This document shows positions 48,437 to 55,940 of a stretch of 64,000 nucleotides of DNA, one piece after another. The notes under the pieces are model-generated. The model saw only the letters and a program-made list of their open reading frames with translations, did no database searches and was not told the DNA's origin. A program made the position numbers and the translations under genes. The stretch's first letter is position 1. Every line of letters starts with the position of its first letter. Source of the stretch: Streptococcus mitis (GTDB lineage Bacteria > Bacillota > Bacilli > Lactobacillales > Streptococcaceae); assembly GCF_946190275.1 (NCBI RefSeq), contig NZ_CAMHZQ010000004.1:1-64000 (forward strand), read 5' to 3'.

Positions 48437-49693
48437 TTATACCCACTCACCGTCGTAATTGACACGGTAGCCATCAGGGGTCGTTGTATTGATTGCGAGC
48501 GCTCCAGAGCTATAGGCATAGTACCATTTACCAGATACTTTCATCCAGCCTGTTTTCATAGCGCCTGAGTCTTGAAGGTAGTACCAGCTACCGTTATCTT
48601 TGAGCCAACCAGTCTTCATAGCACCTGAGTCGTCGAGATAGTACCAGCTACCGTCTTTCACCCAGCCTGTTTGCATCCAACCAGAGTTGTCAAAGTGATA
48701 CCAAGTTCTATTTATTTTTTCCCAGCCGTTACTCGTGTATGAGCCGTCATTATGTTTAAACCACCAACGTCCGTTTGATCGAATCCAACTTCCGAAGTAT
48801 TGGGAATGATCGAACCAACTTCTTAGTCGATTAAGAAATTCGGCAGGGTCATTGGTCTCATCGTCTAATTTCTGACTTGAATTTGTATTTGCAGTTTTGG
48901 TTTTATGAGTTCCGATGGCCTTCAAGTCTTTGTCAAAAAGATTCGCCTTAGTCGCAAATGTTTGAATCTGAGAAGAATTTGCTTCTGTGTATTGAATGGC
49001 TTTTCCATAACCACCAGCTAATTCTTCAGAGCCACCAGATGATGTTCCAAAACTTTGTGCAACGGTAACCCACCCATTTTGAGTGACAGGATTTTCAAAA
49101 GCTGCCAACCCCATATAGGTCAATTCTGGATTAATTAAGGATTCGTAGTGTCCGGTTTGACCAGAGACACTTGCCCCACTACGAGATTTGACGTAATCTG
49201 CTTTTTCCTCATACCATTGATTAATAGCCGTCATAAATCCGTCATAGTTCCAAGCTAAGTTTTCTGCTAGGGAGAAATTTCTTGTAGGCCAAGCGCTCCA
49301 AATGTTCTTTCTGGACAAACGTGTGTGATTAATGGTGATAGAAGCTTCTGCTGCACGAACAAAGGCTGTTTTTTCTAGTGCAGTTGACCATTTGATAGGA
49401 ACGTAGCTAGTAACTAGGCCTTCATCTGCCGCCTCTTTTCGAATGGCATTGATACGGTCTAAAATAGCCTGCTTATCTGGCGTCAAGAAAGTCCCTTCAA
49501 TTCCAACTAAGCTAGTACCGGCAGAACTACTAGTTACCTCTGAGTTCAAGATATGATAAGACTGACCATTGATTTCTTGAGTGGAAACCAGCCTATCATT
49601 AGCAGCAACGGATTGTGGTGCAAGACTTCCAGCTCCTAACAATGAAAGTGCTAGAACTGTAGCAAGTGTAAAGGCTTTAGCTTTTTGGTTCAT
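48437..49693 (-). CDS. Choline-binding surface protein with CAP/SCP domain
   Basis: A 418-residue secreted protein. The signal peptide MNQKAKAFTLATVLALSLLG ends near QSVAA. A CAP domain (about 65-235) carries RAAEASITINHTRLSRKN, LAENLAWNYDGFMTAINQWY and the HYESLINPELTYMGLA motif. From about residue 300 five to six choline-binding repeats (GWVKDGSWYYLDDSGAMKTG type) follow. CAP proteins have varied roles including lipid binding and proteolysis. ATG 49693 follows AGGAGGAG; the frame extends 14 codons upstream without a ribosome site. It is divergent from an amidase with choline-binding repeats. Confidence 0.88.
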   Translation of the reverse strand: MNQKAKAFTLATVLALSLLGAGSLAPQSVAANDRLVSTQEINGQSYHILNSEVTSSSAGTSLVGIEGTFLTPDKQAILDRINAIRKEAADEGLVTSYVPIKWSTALEKTAFVRAAEASITINHTRLSRKNIWSAWPTRNFSLAENLAWNYDGFMTAINQWYEEKADYVKSRSGASVSGQTGHYESLINPELTYMGLAAFENPVTQNGWVTVAQSFGTSSGGSEELAGGYGKAIQYTEANSSQIQTFATKANLFDKDLKAIGTHKTKTANTNSSQKLDDETNDPAEFLNRLRSWFDHSQYFGSWIRSNGRWWFKHNDGSYTSNGWEKINRTWYHFDNSGWMQTGWVKDGSWYYLDDSGAMKTGWLKDNGSWYYLQDSGAMKTGWMKVSGKWYYAYSSGALAINTTTPDGYRVNYDGEWV

Positions 49694-49872
49694 TTTATCT
49701 CCTCCTATTTTTATTATAACATCTCCCTTGTACATAGTAAATCCAAATATAAAGTAGAAACCAGATACACAGATTTTACTTTTTTCAGTGACATAAAAAA
49801 TAAGATGTATTAGCAGTTTTTGTTATATTTGATTGCATTTAGTGTATAATATAAAGAGAAAGTTATAATAAA

Positions 49873-49891
49873 AATTCCTTCATCAAGGAAG
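49873..49891 (+). promoter_or_regulatory. Hairpin in the leader of the amidase gene
   Basis: ATTCCTT and AAGGAAG flank CATC, giving a stable small stem about 50 bases before the start codon. A TATAAT at 49845-49850 (in GTGTATAATATAAAG) upstream is the likely -10. The 49694-49940 gap holds these and the divergent promoter of the CAP gene; no coding sequence is visible. Confidence 0.55.
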
Positions 49892-49940
49892 TTAAAGAAC
49901 TCAATAACACAGGGATTCCATTCCCCTAGAAAGGTTATAA

Positions 49941-51338
49941 ATGAAATCATATAAGAAATTTACGATTCTTGCTCTGGCTCTTCTTGGATTTACTAGCCAA
50001 ACAGTTCTAGCTAATGATGCTAGTCATTCTACGAATAACTCTACCGGTAGTTCAGCTACTAGCTCTGCAAATGCTTCTCAAGCAATTACAGAAATTCAGC
50101 CAACTAGCCCTAGTTCGAGTGAGCAGGAGACAAAGCCAACTCTTCCTACTGAGTCTAAGCTACAAATTGGTTGGGTAAAAGAAGATGGGAAGTGGACTTA
50201 TTATAGTCAAACGGGTGTCAAATTTACAGATACTCTTTATGAGGGCTACCTATTTGATAAGAATGGTTACTTACTTGAAAATAGCTGGTATCAGATGGCT
50301 AACAAGTGGTACTACGCCAATGGTTCGGGAAAATATCTGTCTAACCAATGGAGTCAAATCAATGGTAAATGGTATGCATTTGATCAAAATGGTGCCATGA
50401 TGGCTAATACCTGGAAGGGAAATTATTACCTGAAGTCCAGTGGGGCTATGGCAGATAAAGAATGGGTGTACGATCCTAACTACTCAAGCTGGTTTTATCT
50501 CAAGTCAGGTGGGCACTATGCTGAACAGCAATGGGTTGGCTCTTACTATCTAAAATCTGGTGGCTACATGGCTCACAAAGAGTGGATTTATGATCAAGAT
50601 TATAAAGCTTGGTATTATCTTAAAGAAGATGGCGTTTATGTCACTGGAACTTATACTATTAATGGAAGTAGCCATTTTTTCAAAGATAATGGTAAATGGG
50701 TTCAAGAACTTCCAAAAGAATTTGAAAAGGGGCGCTATACTAAAACTATCTTCCTAGATCCTGGGCATGGTGGACGTGATTCGGGCGCTTACTATTATGG
50801 AATAGCTGAAAAAGATTTGAATCTACAGGTCTCTCGTAAATTACGGAAACGTTTAGAAGAACTTGGCTATACAGTTTTAACATCTCGTGATAGTGATGTG
50901 GATGTTGACTTTGTGACAGAGCGTTCTCGTATGGTAAATAAGACGAATGCAGACTTCTTTATTAGTATTCATTTTAACGCTACTGGGAATGACACAACAC
51001 TGAATCTGGGAATACAGACTTATTCTTATAAGGAAGATGCAGGTTACCCGAGCAAGATTAATCAGTACTGGCATAATAATCCAGACCGAATGAGTGAAAG
51101 TAATCGTTTGGCCGCTGACCTTCATTCATCTCTCTTGACCGAGACAGGAGCTAGAGATGCTGGACTTCTGCAAGCCACCTTCGCTGTTCTTCGTGAGACT
51201 GCGAAACCTGCTGTGTTATTAGAATTGGGTTATATGGATAATCCAGAAGAAAACCAACGAATCCGTAGTGATCAATACCAAGATAAGTTAGTTGAAGGCA
51301 TTATTAAAGGAATTCAAAAATATTACGCTGGAAATTAA
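49941..51338 (+). CDS. Choline-binding N-acetylmuramoyl-L-alanine amidase (Amidase_3)
   Basis: A 465-residue secreted enzyme with signal peptide (MKSYKKFTILALALLGFTSQ, ending TVLAND), a Ser/Thr linker (30-70), choline-binding-type repeats (about 75-270: GWVKEDGKWTYYSQTG, YYLKSSGAMADKEWVYD) and a C-terminal Amidase_3 domain. Zinc ligands and catalytic residues appear as His in LDPGHGGRDSG, Glu in IAEKDLNLQ, His in SIHFNATG, and Glu in VLLELGYMDNP. This differs from LytA (Amidase_2). It should cut MurNAc-L-Ala bonds at the wall. The domain order, repeats first, is reversed relative to LytA. Confidence 0.92.
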   Translation: MKSYKKFTILALALLGFTSQTVLANDASHSTNNSTGSSATSSANASQAITEIQPTSPSSSEQETKPTLPTESKLQIGWVKEDGKWTYYSQTGVKFTDTLYEGYLFDKNGYLLENSWYQMANKWYYANGSGKYLSNQWSQINGKWYAFDQNGAMMANTWKGNYYLKSSGAMADKEWVYDPNYSSWFYLKSGGHYAEQQWVGSYYLKSGGYMAHKEWIYDQDYKAWYYLKEDGVYVTGTYTINGSSHFFKDNGKWVQELPKEFEKGRYTKTIFLDPGHGGRDSGAYYYGIAEKDLNLQVSRKLRKRLEELGYTVLTSRDSDVDVDFVTERSRMVNKTNADFFISIHFNATGNDTTLNLGIQTYSYKEDAGYPSKINQYWHNNPDRMSESNRLAADLHSSLLTETGARDAGLLQATFAVLRETAKPAVLLELGYMDNPEENQRIRSDQYQDKLVEGIIKGIQKYYAGN

Positions 51339-51350
51339 GAAACTAGATCA

Positions 51351-51388
51351 AACTAAGCTTTGGAGATTGTCCTAGGCTTAGTTTTTTG
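51351..51388 (+). terminator. Terminator of the choline-binding amidase gene
   Basis: AAACTAAGC pairs with GCTTAGTTT around a 17-base loop, followed by six T. Confidence 0.85.
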
Positions 51389-51431
51389 TATTTGTAATGC
51401 TATTCATAATATTAAATTTTCTGAAAATTTA

Positions 51432-51459
51432 TTGAAAAATGAGTGAAACATGATATAAT
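51432..51459 (+). promoter_or_regulatory. Promoter of the short lipoprotein gene
   Basis: TTGAAA (51432-51437), 16 bases, and the extended -10 TGATATAAT with TATAAT at 51454-51459. Confidence 0.65.
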
Positions 51460-51505
51460 AAAACGTAAAATTAATTCAGGTTTCCTGGACCGATAGGAGT
51501 AAACA

Positions 51506-51967
51506 ATGAAAAAACTAGGTTTTGTCCTTTTATCTTCAGTCTTGCTATTGACAGCTTGTGCTGTTAGGTTTGAAAAATCAGCAGATACAACTGGTTCATC
51601 TAAGGTTACAGCCTTATCTGAAGATAAGCAAAAAATGCTTGATAAGGCCACTGCTGATTATAAAACTTTTGTTCAAGAGCAAATCGATAAGCTATTGACA
51701 GATACGGAAGGCTTTGTCAAACTGTTGAAAGAAGGTAAGTTAGAAGAAGCTAAGAAGGTTTATCCACTGATTCGTATGTCCTATGAGCGTTCAGAACCGA
51801 TTGCCGAGAGTTTTGGTGAGTCAGATGTCAAGATTGACTTCCGTTTAGCAGACTACATGGATGAAAACAAGACAGAAGAAGGTTGGTCAGGTTTCCACCG
51901 TATCGAGCGTATCCTTTGGGAAGACAATACAACTAAAGGAACTGAAAATCAAGATAAGGAAGAGTAA
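51506..51967 (+). pseudogene. Short lipoprotein with M75/EfeO-like fragment, probably truncated
   Basis: The 153-residue product has a lipoprotein signal (KLGFVLLSSVLLLTAC, Cys about 18) and then a helical region resembling the start of M75/imelysin EfeO-EfeM proteins: LIRMSYERSEPIAESFG and the GFHRIERILWEDN stretch with the GxHxxE motif. Family members continue for at least another 100 residues. Here the frame ends 16 residues later in a charged tail (KGTENQDKEE), 12 bases before a repeated hairpin. Promoter and ribosome site (GATAGGAG) are intact, so a short product may still be made. No other half is visible downstream. Confidence 0.6.
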
Positions 51968-51979
51968 ATCTGCTCTAAT

Positions 51980-52037
51980 AAAAAAACTTTGTTCTCTAGA
52001 AACCATCGTGTGGCTAGTTAGAGTGCAAAGTTTTTTT
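51980..52037. repeat. 57-58 bp hairpin repeat, copy 1
   Basis: AAAAAACTTTG at the left pairs with CAAAGTTTTTT at the right; inside are CTCTAG with CTAACTAGAG-like pairing and CCA/TGG. The same sequence with one base change occurs at 52798-52854. The shape is a bidirectional terminator; the two copies flank the toxin-antitoxin genes. Confidence 0.88.
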
Positions 52038-52102
52038 GTTTTCTAGTTAAAATGAAGACTGTATTCTTTATAATCACAAGGCTATTAAGGGAGCAGTTGA
52101 CA

Positions 52103-52462
52103 TCAAAATGATGATTTTGAATTTTTATTATTTTTGCTTTGTAGCAAAGTAACATAGTCGCTTTTGGTGTGGAATAAGTGGGAAAGAAAAACAGTTCTTT
52201 GAGTTTGGTCGATAAAGTAAAGCAAGATATATTGCCCGATAATTTTTCCTCGTGTTGGGTACTTACTGTTGATTTTTAGTCCGATTTTTTCATCTGCATC
52301 AAAGCCAGCCTCAGGAAAGGTTTCTAAACTTTTTAAGCCGTCTAAAATTTTGGCCACAGTATTTTTAGCCGACTGGGGTGATAAAAGAACAGTAGTAATG
52401 TAATCATGAATACTGTCAATTGCTTGACTCACTTCGGTAGATAGAATCACTTTATAAGTCAT
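52103..52462 (-). CDS. RelE/ParE family toxin
   Basis: A 119-residue toxin-like protein with the ParE/RelE fold: VILSTEVSQAIDSIHDYITT helix pair, LKSLETFPEAGFDADE, and the late YILLYFIDQTQRTVFLSHLFHT strands. RelE proteins cleave ribosome-bound mRNA and ParE proteins poison gyrase; the sequence does not decide between these. It overlaps the antitoxin gene by 11 bases, the normal arrangement for a co-translated pair, and lies downstream of it. Confidence 0.85.
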   Translation of the reverse strand: MTYKVILSTEVSQAIDSIHDYITTVLLSPQSAKNTVAKILDGLKSLETFPEAGFDADEKIGLKINSKYPTRGKIIGQYILLYFIDQTQRTVFLSHLFHTKSDYVTLLQSKNNKNSKSSF

Positions 52463-52736
52463 ATCGTAGCCTCATATCGTCTAGGGAAGTTCCTTGTCCA
52501 GATTCATATTCTCTTAAGGCACGTTCAGATTGGGCTTGTAGTTCCTGAATCAATCGTTCACGGTGTAAATCTTCTGCAGTTTTTATTGGCAAATCTTGTT
52601 CGAGAACAATTTGCTCGATAAAAAGACTAATAGCATCCGTCATAGTCATTCCTTTTTCCTTGATGATAGCTCTAGCTTGTTCCATTGATGACTCATTGAT
52701 TTTAAAATTGTATTGCTTAGTAAGTGATGTAGTCAT
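52452..52736 (-). CDS. RelB/DinJ family antitoxin
   Basis: A 94-residue protein. The N-terminal ribbon-helix-helix (KQYNFKINESSMEQARAIIK, TMTDAISLFIEQIV) should bind its own promoter; the C-terminal half is charged and flexible and would neutralise the toxin. ATG 52736 follows GGAGAT at a good distance. The frame continues 53 codons upstream through the operator, promoter and hairpin repeat, which cannot be coding. Confidence 0.88.
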   Translation of the reverse strand: MTTSLTKQYNFKINESSMEQARAIIKEKGMTMTDAISLFIEQIVLEQDLPIKTAEDLHRERLIQELQAQSERALREYESGQGTSLDDMRLRYDL

Positions 52737-52748
52737 GGTATATCTCCA

Positions 52749-52776
52749 ATCTATACTATATATAGCTAGTATAGAT
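52749..52776. promoter_or_regulatory. Operator of the toxin-antitoxin operon
   Basis: Perfect inverted repeat ATCTATACTA/TAGTATAGAT with an 8-base spacer, overlapping the -10 box on the minus strand. Its size and place fit autoregulation by the ribbon-helix-helix antitoxin. Confidence 0.78.
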
Positions 52777-52796
52777 CTTTTATACTTTTTAGGCAA
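52768..52796 (-). promoter_or_regulatory. Promoter of the toxin-antitoxin operon
   Basis: On the minus strand TTGCCT (52796-52791) and TATACT (52773-52768) are separated by 17 bases. Confidence 0.7.
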
Positions 52797-52797
52797 G

Positions 52798-52854
52798 AAA
52801 AAACTTTGTTCTCTAGAAACCATCGTGTGGCTAGCTAGAGTGCAAAGTTTTTTT
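52798..52854. repeat. 57-58 bp hairpin repeat, copy 2
   Basis: Differs from 51980-52037 by a single base (CTAGCTAGAG instead of CTAGTTAGAG), which makes the inner stem CTCTAG/CTAGAG perfect. It lies directly upstream of the antitoxin promoter. Confidence 0.88.
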
Positions 52855-52888
52855 GAGTTTGGAACATGAAAACAGCAGTTGATTTCAA

Positions 52889-52920
52889 GAAACAAAAAAG
52901 AACAGCCGAAGCTGTCTTTT
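52889..52920 (-). terminator. Terminator of rpmE2
   Basis: On the minus strand GACAGC-TTCG-GCTGTTC, a tetraloop hairpin (ACAGC/GCTGT), is followed by TTTTTT. It begins five bases after the stop. Confidence 0.85.
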
Positions 52921-52925
52921 TATCA

Positions 52926-53168
52926 TTATTTGAGACCGTATTTTTTGTTGAAACGATCCACGCGTCCATCTGCTTGAGTGAACTTTTGACGTCCAGTGTA
53001 GAATGGGTGTGAGTCTGATGAAATTTCCACACGGATCAATGGGTAAGTTTCGCCTTCGAACTCAACTGTTTCGTTAGAGCGTTTTGTTGAACCGCTAAGG
53101 AATTGGTAACCAGTAGTTGTGTCCATGAAGACAACTGGGCGATATTCTGGATGGATATCTTTTTTCAT
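52926..53168 (-). CDS. rpmE2: Ribosomal protein L31 type B
   Basis: An 80-residue protein starting [17 protein letters not shown] with the conserved [20 protein letters not shown] and [10 protein letters not shown]. The zinc-binding CxxC of type A L31 is missing, so this is the zinc-independent form. ATG 53168 follows GAAAGGAAAT; an in-frame ATG 14 codons earlier lacks a ribosome site and is not part of the family. Confidence 0.95.
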
Positions 53169-53226
53169 TTTGCAATATTTCCTTTCTGCCATGGTCTCTT
53201 TGCGAGCCATAGATTGTTACCATACT

Positions 53227-53255
53227 AGTCTATCAGATTCTGAAAAGTTTGGCAA
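53227..53255 (-). promoter_or_regulatory. Promoter of rpmE2
   Basis: On the minus strand TTGCCA (53255-53250) and TAGACT (53232-53227) are 17 bases apart, leaving a leader of about 50 bases. Confidence 0.65.
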
Positions 53256-53263
53256 GTATTTTA

Positions 53264-54199
53264 TCAGTTTTTAAGCAAGTTTTTTAACTTTTGGTAGATG
53301 ATTTCGTTTTCTTCTAGGCTATAGGAATTAGCACCGCTTGCTAGAGGGTGGCCTCCACCATCATGTTCCTTGGCGATTTCATTGATAGGATGGATTTTAC
53401 TGCGTAAGCGAACGCGGTAGTGGCCATCAGCCTGCTCCACAAAAATTCCCCAGAGACTGACGCTGTCAATCCGACCAGGAGCTCCCACAATAGCAGCAGT
53501 CTCAGCATCGGTAACATTGAATTGTTTCAAGACTTCTTGATTCAGGATAATGCGAGCTGCTCCATTTTCATCCACTTCCAGATGGTCGTAGATGTAGCCT
53601 TGAAGTTTTGCAATTTTGTAGCTCATAGTGTCCATTTTTCGGGTGAGAGCTGCAAAGTCAAAGTTATGTTCTCTCAAATAAGCAGCCAGGCGAAGAGTCC
53701 GTGCAGTCGTAGAAGGGTAGAGGAAGCGACCTGTATCACCAATAATTCCTGCAAAGAGTAACTCAGCAGCGCAATCTGACAAGGCCAGCTGGGTTGTTTC
53801 TGCAAATAGGGTAATCATCTCACTAGCGCTACTTGAACTAGTATCCACCCAAGATAGGTCACCATATACATCGTCATTTGGATGGTGGTCAATCTTAATG
53901 AGAAAATCACCTTGATTATAGCGCTTATCATCGATACGAGCAGTATTCGCCGTATCACAGACGATGACAAGGGCGCCTTGGTAGGCACTATCTTCAACAA
54001 GATCCATCTCAGCCATCCAAGTAAGAGTTGGTTCATCATAACCTACGGCTTTGATGGTTTTTTCTGGAAAATGATGTTTGAGAAGAGCTTTCAATCCCAC
54101 TTGACTTCCCAAGGCATCAGGGTCTGGTTTCATATGACGGTGAATGATAATCGTGTCGTATTCTTTGATTTTTTCTAAAATTTGATGGCAAATGTCCAT
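53264..54199 (-). CDS. pde2: DHH/DHHA1 phosphodiesterase, Pde2-like (c-di-AMP/pApA turnover)
   Basis: A 311-residue soluble phosphodiesterase. DHH motifs appear as IIHRHMKPDPDALGSQ, VCDTANTARID, IKIDHHPNDD, and the DHHA1 domain ends with HDGGGHPLASGA (GGGH substrate-binding motif). In pneumococcus the matching protein Pde2 degrades pApA and c-di-AMP; NrnA-type oligoribonuclease activity is also possible. ATG 54199 follows GAGG; four extra codons upstream are possible but lack a good site. Confidence 0.88.
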   Translation of the reverse strand: MDICHQILEKIKEYDTIIIHRHMKPDPDALGSQVGLKALLKHHFPEKTIKAVGYDEPTLTWMAEMDLVEDSAYQGALVIVCDTANTARIDDKRYNQGDFLIKIDHHPNDDVYGDLSWVDTSSSSASEMITLFAETTQLALSDCAAELLFAGIIGDTGRFLYPSTTARTLRLAAYLREHNFDFAALTRKMDTMSYKIAKLQGYIYDHLEVDENGAARIILNQEVLKQFNVTDAETAAIVGAPGRIDSVSLWGIFVEQADGHYRVRLRSKIHPINEIAKEHDGGGHPLASGANSYSLEENEIIYQKLKNLLKN

Positions 54200-54266
54200 A
54201 AATAACCTCAATTCTTTCTCATTTCATTGTAGCACAAGAATTTTTATTTTTAAAATGAAAAAGATG

Positions 54267-54275
54267 TGATATAAT
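54267..54275 (+). promoter_or_regulatory. Extended -10 promoter of the flavodoxin gene
   Basis: TGATATAAT with TATAAT at 54270-54275, 27 bases before the ATG; GAGGAGG follows as ribosome site. Confidence 0.65.
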
Positions 54276-54302
54276 GGAGAAAGATAAATTGAGGAGGACG
54301 AT

Positions 54303-54746
54303 ATGGCATTAGCAAAAATTGTATTTGCCAGTATGACCGGTAATACCGAAGAAATTGCAGATATTGTAGCAGACAAATTACGTGACTTGGGCTTGGATGT
54401 CGATGTTGATGAATGTACAACTGTTGACGCTTCAGACTTCTTAGAAGCAGACATCGCTATCGTTGCGACCTATACTTATGGTGATGGTGAATTGCCAGAT
54501 GAGATGATGGACTTCTACGAAGACCTAGCAGATCTCAACTTGAATGGTAAAATCTACGGAGTAGTCGGCTCAGGAGATACCTTCTACGATGAATTCTGTA
54601 AAGCTGTTGATGACTTTGACCGTGTTTTTGTGTCAACAGGAGCAGAAAAAGGTTCAGAATGTGTCAAAGTTGACCTTTCTGCCGAGGAAGAAGATATTGA
54701 ACGCTTAGAACAATTCGCAGAAGAATTGGCTGCTAAAGTAGGATAA
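54303..54746 (+). CDS. Flavodoxin
   Basis: A 147-residue FMN electron carrier with the phosphate loop SMTGNTEEIADIV, aromatic flavin loops in VATYTYGDGELPDE and VVGSGDTFYDEFC, and acidic surface. It can replace ferredoxin in reductive reactions. The gene is a single unit between its promoter and a terminator. Confidence 0.94.
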   Translation: MALAKIVFASMTGNTEEIADIVADKLRDLGLDVDVDECTTVDASDFLEADIAIVATYTYGDGELPDEMMDFYEDLADLNLNGKIYGVVGSGDTFYDEFCKAVDDFDRVFVSTGAEKGSECVKVDLSAEEEDIERLEQFAEELAAKVG

Positions 54747-54755
54747 GCACAAAAG

Positions 54756-54785
54756 TGCGCTGATGTAATCAATCAGTGCATTTTT
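54756..54785 (+). terminator. Terminator of the flavodoxin gene
   Basis: TGCGCTGAT pairs with ATCAGTGCA (one wobble) around a 7-base loop, followed by five T. Confidence 0.85.
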
Positions 54786-54861
54786 CTTATCGTGAGTTGG
54801 GATTTTACTAGCCTATTTGGTGGCTTTTTGATACAATAATTCAAATAAAGGAGGAGACTGT

Positions 54862-55128
54862 ATGGATTTAGATATTATTCGCCAAGAAATTGATCAAATC
54901 GACGACCAAATCGTCAAGCTCTTAGAAGAACGAATGCATTTGGTTGAGGGTGTAGTTGCCTATAAGAAAGCTTCAGGTAAACCGATTTTAGATACTAAGA
55001 GAGAAGAAGCTATTTTTGAAAAGGTTAGAAGTCGTGTAGAGGACAAGCGCTATCAGGAGACTATTGTCTCGACTTTTTCTGATATACTCAAACGTTCGCG
55101 TGATTATCAGGATCAAAATATCAAATGA
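54862..55128 (+). CDS. Chorismate mutase, monofunctional AroQ type
   Basis: An 88-residue all-helical enzyme converting chorismate to prephenate, first step toward phenylalanine and tyrosine. It has the typical DLDIIRQEIDQIDDQIVKLL start, Arg in LLEERMHLVEGVVAYK, and GKPILDTKREEAIFEKV. It overlaps the following crcB gene by four bases (ATGA). A TACAAT at 54832-54837 upstream is the probable -10. Confidence 0.92.
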   Translation: MDLDIIRQEIDQIDDQIVKLLEERMHLVEGVVAYKKASGKPILDTKREEAIFEKVRSRVEDKRYQETIVSTFSDILKRSRDYQDQNIK

Positions 55129-55499
55129 AAAAAGAACAATTTTATCCGCTAGGGATTTTTCTAGCTGCTATGGTGGGCGGACTTGTTCGCTACCTAGTTT
55201 CCACTTGGTTACCAGCCAGTCCTGACTTTCCTTGGGGCACTCTCTTTGTCAACTATCTGGGAATTTTCTGTCTGGTTTATCTTGTCAAGGGCTATCTGGT
55301 CTATAAGGGAACTAGTAAGGGCTTGGTTTTAGCGCTGGGGACGGGTTTTTGCGGAGGTCTAACAACCTTTTCTAGTCTCATGCTTGATGCTGTGAAACTG
55401 CTTGATACAGGGCGTTATTTTAGTTTAGTCCTGTATTTACTTTTGAGCATCGGTGGAGGTATGCTTTTAGCTTACTATTTAGGGAGGAAGAAATGGTAA
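55125..55499 (+). CDS. crcB: Fluoride exporter CrcB/Fluc, first subunit
   Basis: A 124-residue protein with four membrane spans. The family marks are GGLVRYLVSTW near the start, GTLFVNYLG with the pore Asn, and GFCGGLTTFSS at the end of span three. Fluc channels are dimers; the adjacent second gene encodes the likely partner. Coupled to the chorismate mutase gene by ATGA overlap. Confidence 0.92.
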   Translation: MKKEQFYPLGIFLAAMVGGLVRYLVSTWLPASPDFPWGTLFVNYLGIFCLVYLVKGYLVYKGTSKGLVLALGTGFCGGLTTFSSLMLDAVKLLDTGRYFSLVLYLLLSIGGGMLLAYYLGRKKW

Positions 55500-55822
55500 T
55501 CGTCTATCTTGCAATTGCTTGTGGTTTCGGAGCTTTAGTGCGCTATTTCTTTTCCCGCTATAATCAATCTTCTAAATTGCCACTTGGAACGCTTATAGCA
55601 AATCTTTTAGGGTGTTTTTTGATTGGATTATTCTACAATCATGTAGAGTCTAAGGAAGTCTATGCTATTTTAGTGACGGGTTTTTGTGGAGGTTTAACAA
55701 CTTTTTCTACCTTGAATGATGAACTTCAAAGACTGTTAAGCGATAAGAAGGTTTTTTACGTTTACCTGACTTTGACCTACCTAGGTGGTTTGGTTGCGAT
55801 TTTTTTAGGAATTCTGCTATAA
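55493..55822 (+). CDS. crcB: Fluoride exporter CrcB/Fluc, second subunit
   Basis: A 109-residue, four-span paralogue of the preceding protein with GFGALVRYFFSRY, GTLIANLLGCFLIG and GFCGGLTTFST. It begins seven bases before the end of the first crcB. Tandem crcB genes in Firmicutes usually act as a heterodimer. No fluoride riboswitch is seen upstream of either gene. Confidence 0.92.
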   Translation: MVIVYLAIACGFGALVRYFFSRYNQSSKLPLGTLIANLLGCFLIGLFYNHVESKEVYAILVTGFCGGLTTFSTLNDELQRLLSDKKVFYVYLTLTYLGGLVAIFLGILL

Positions 55823-55851
55823 ATTTCTTTACTTTTTTGTGGAAATTTGGT

Positions 55852-55915
55852 AAACTGTATCTTGTGTGTAATGGACGCACAAAAATACAGTTTATCCGCT
55901 GAGGAAGGTTCCTCA
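55852..55915 (+). promoter_or_regulatory. Ribosomal protein L19 leader
   Basis: AAACTGTAT (55852-55860) pairs with ATACAGTTT (55885-55893), enclosing TTGTGTG (55862-55868) with CGCACAA (55876-55882); a second hairpin GAGGAAGGTTCCTC follows at 55901-55914, before the ribosome site. Its position and two-stem shape fit the Firmicute L19 leader, through which L19 is thought to repress its own mRNA. Confidence 0.78.
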
Positions 55916-55940
55916 AGATTGACAAAGATAGGAGAATAAA

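Noticed and set aside
52737..52895. A 53-codon upstream extension of the antitoxin
   Set aside because: The stretch contains the operator, promoter and hairpin repeat, and a good ribosome site lies before ATG 52736.
55000..55125. Fluoride riboswitch before the crcB genes
   Set aside because: The first crcB starts inside the chorismate mutase stop codon, and the conserved riboswitch core is not visible upstream of that operon either.
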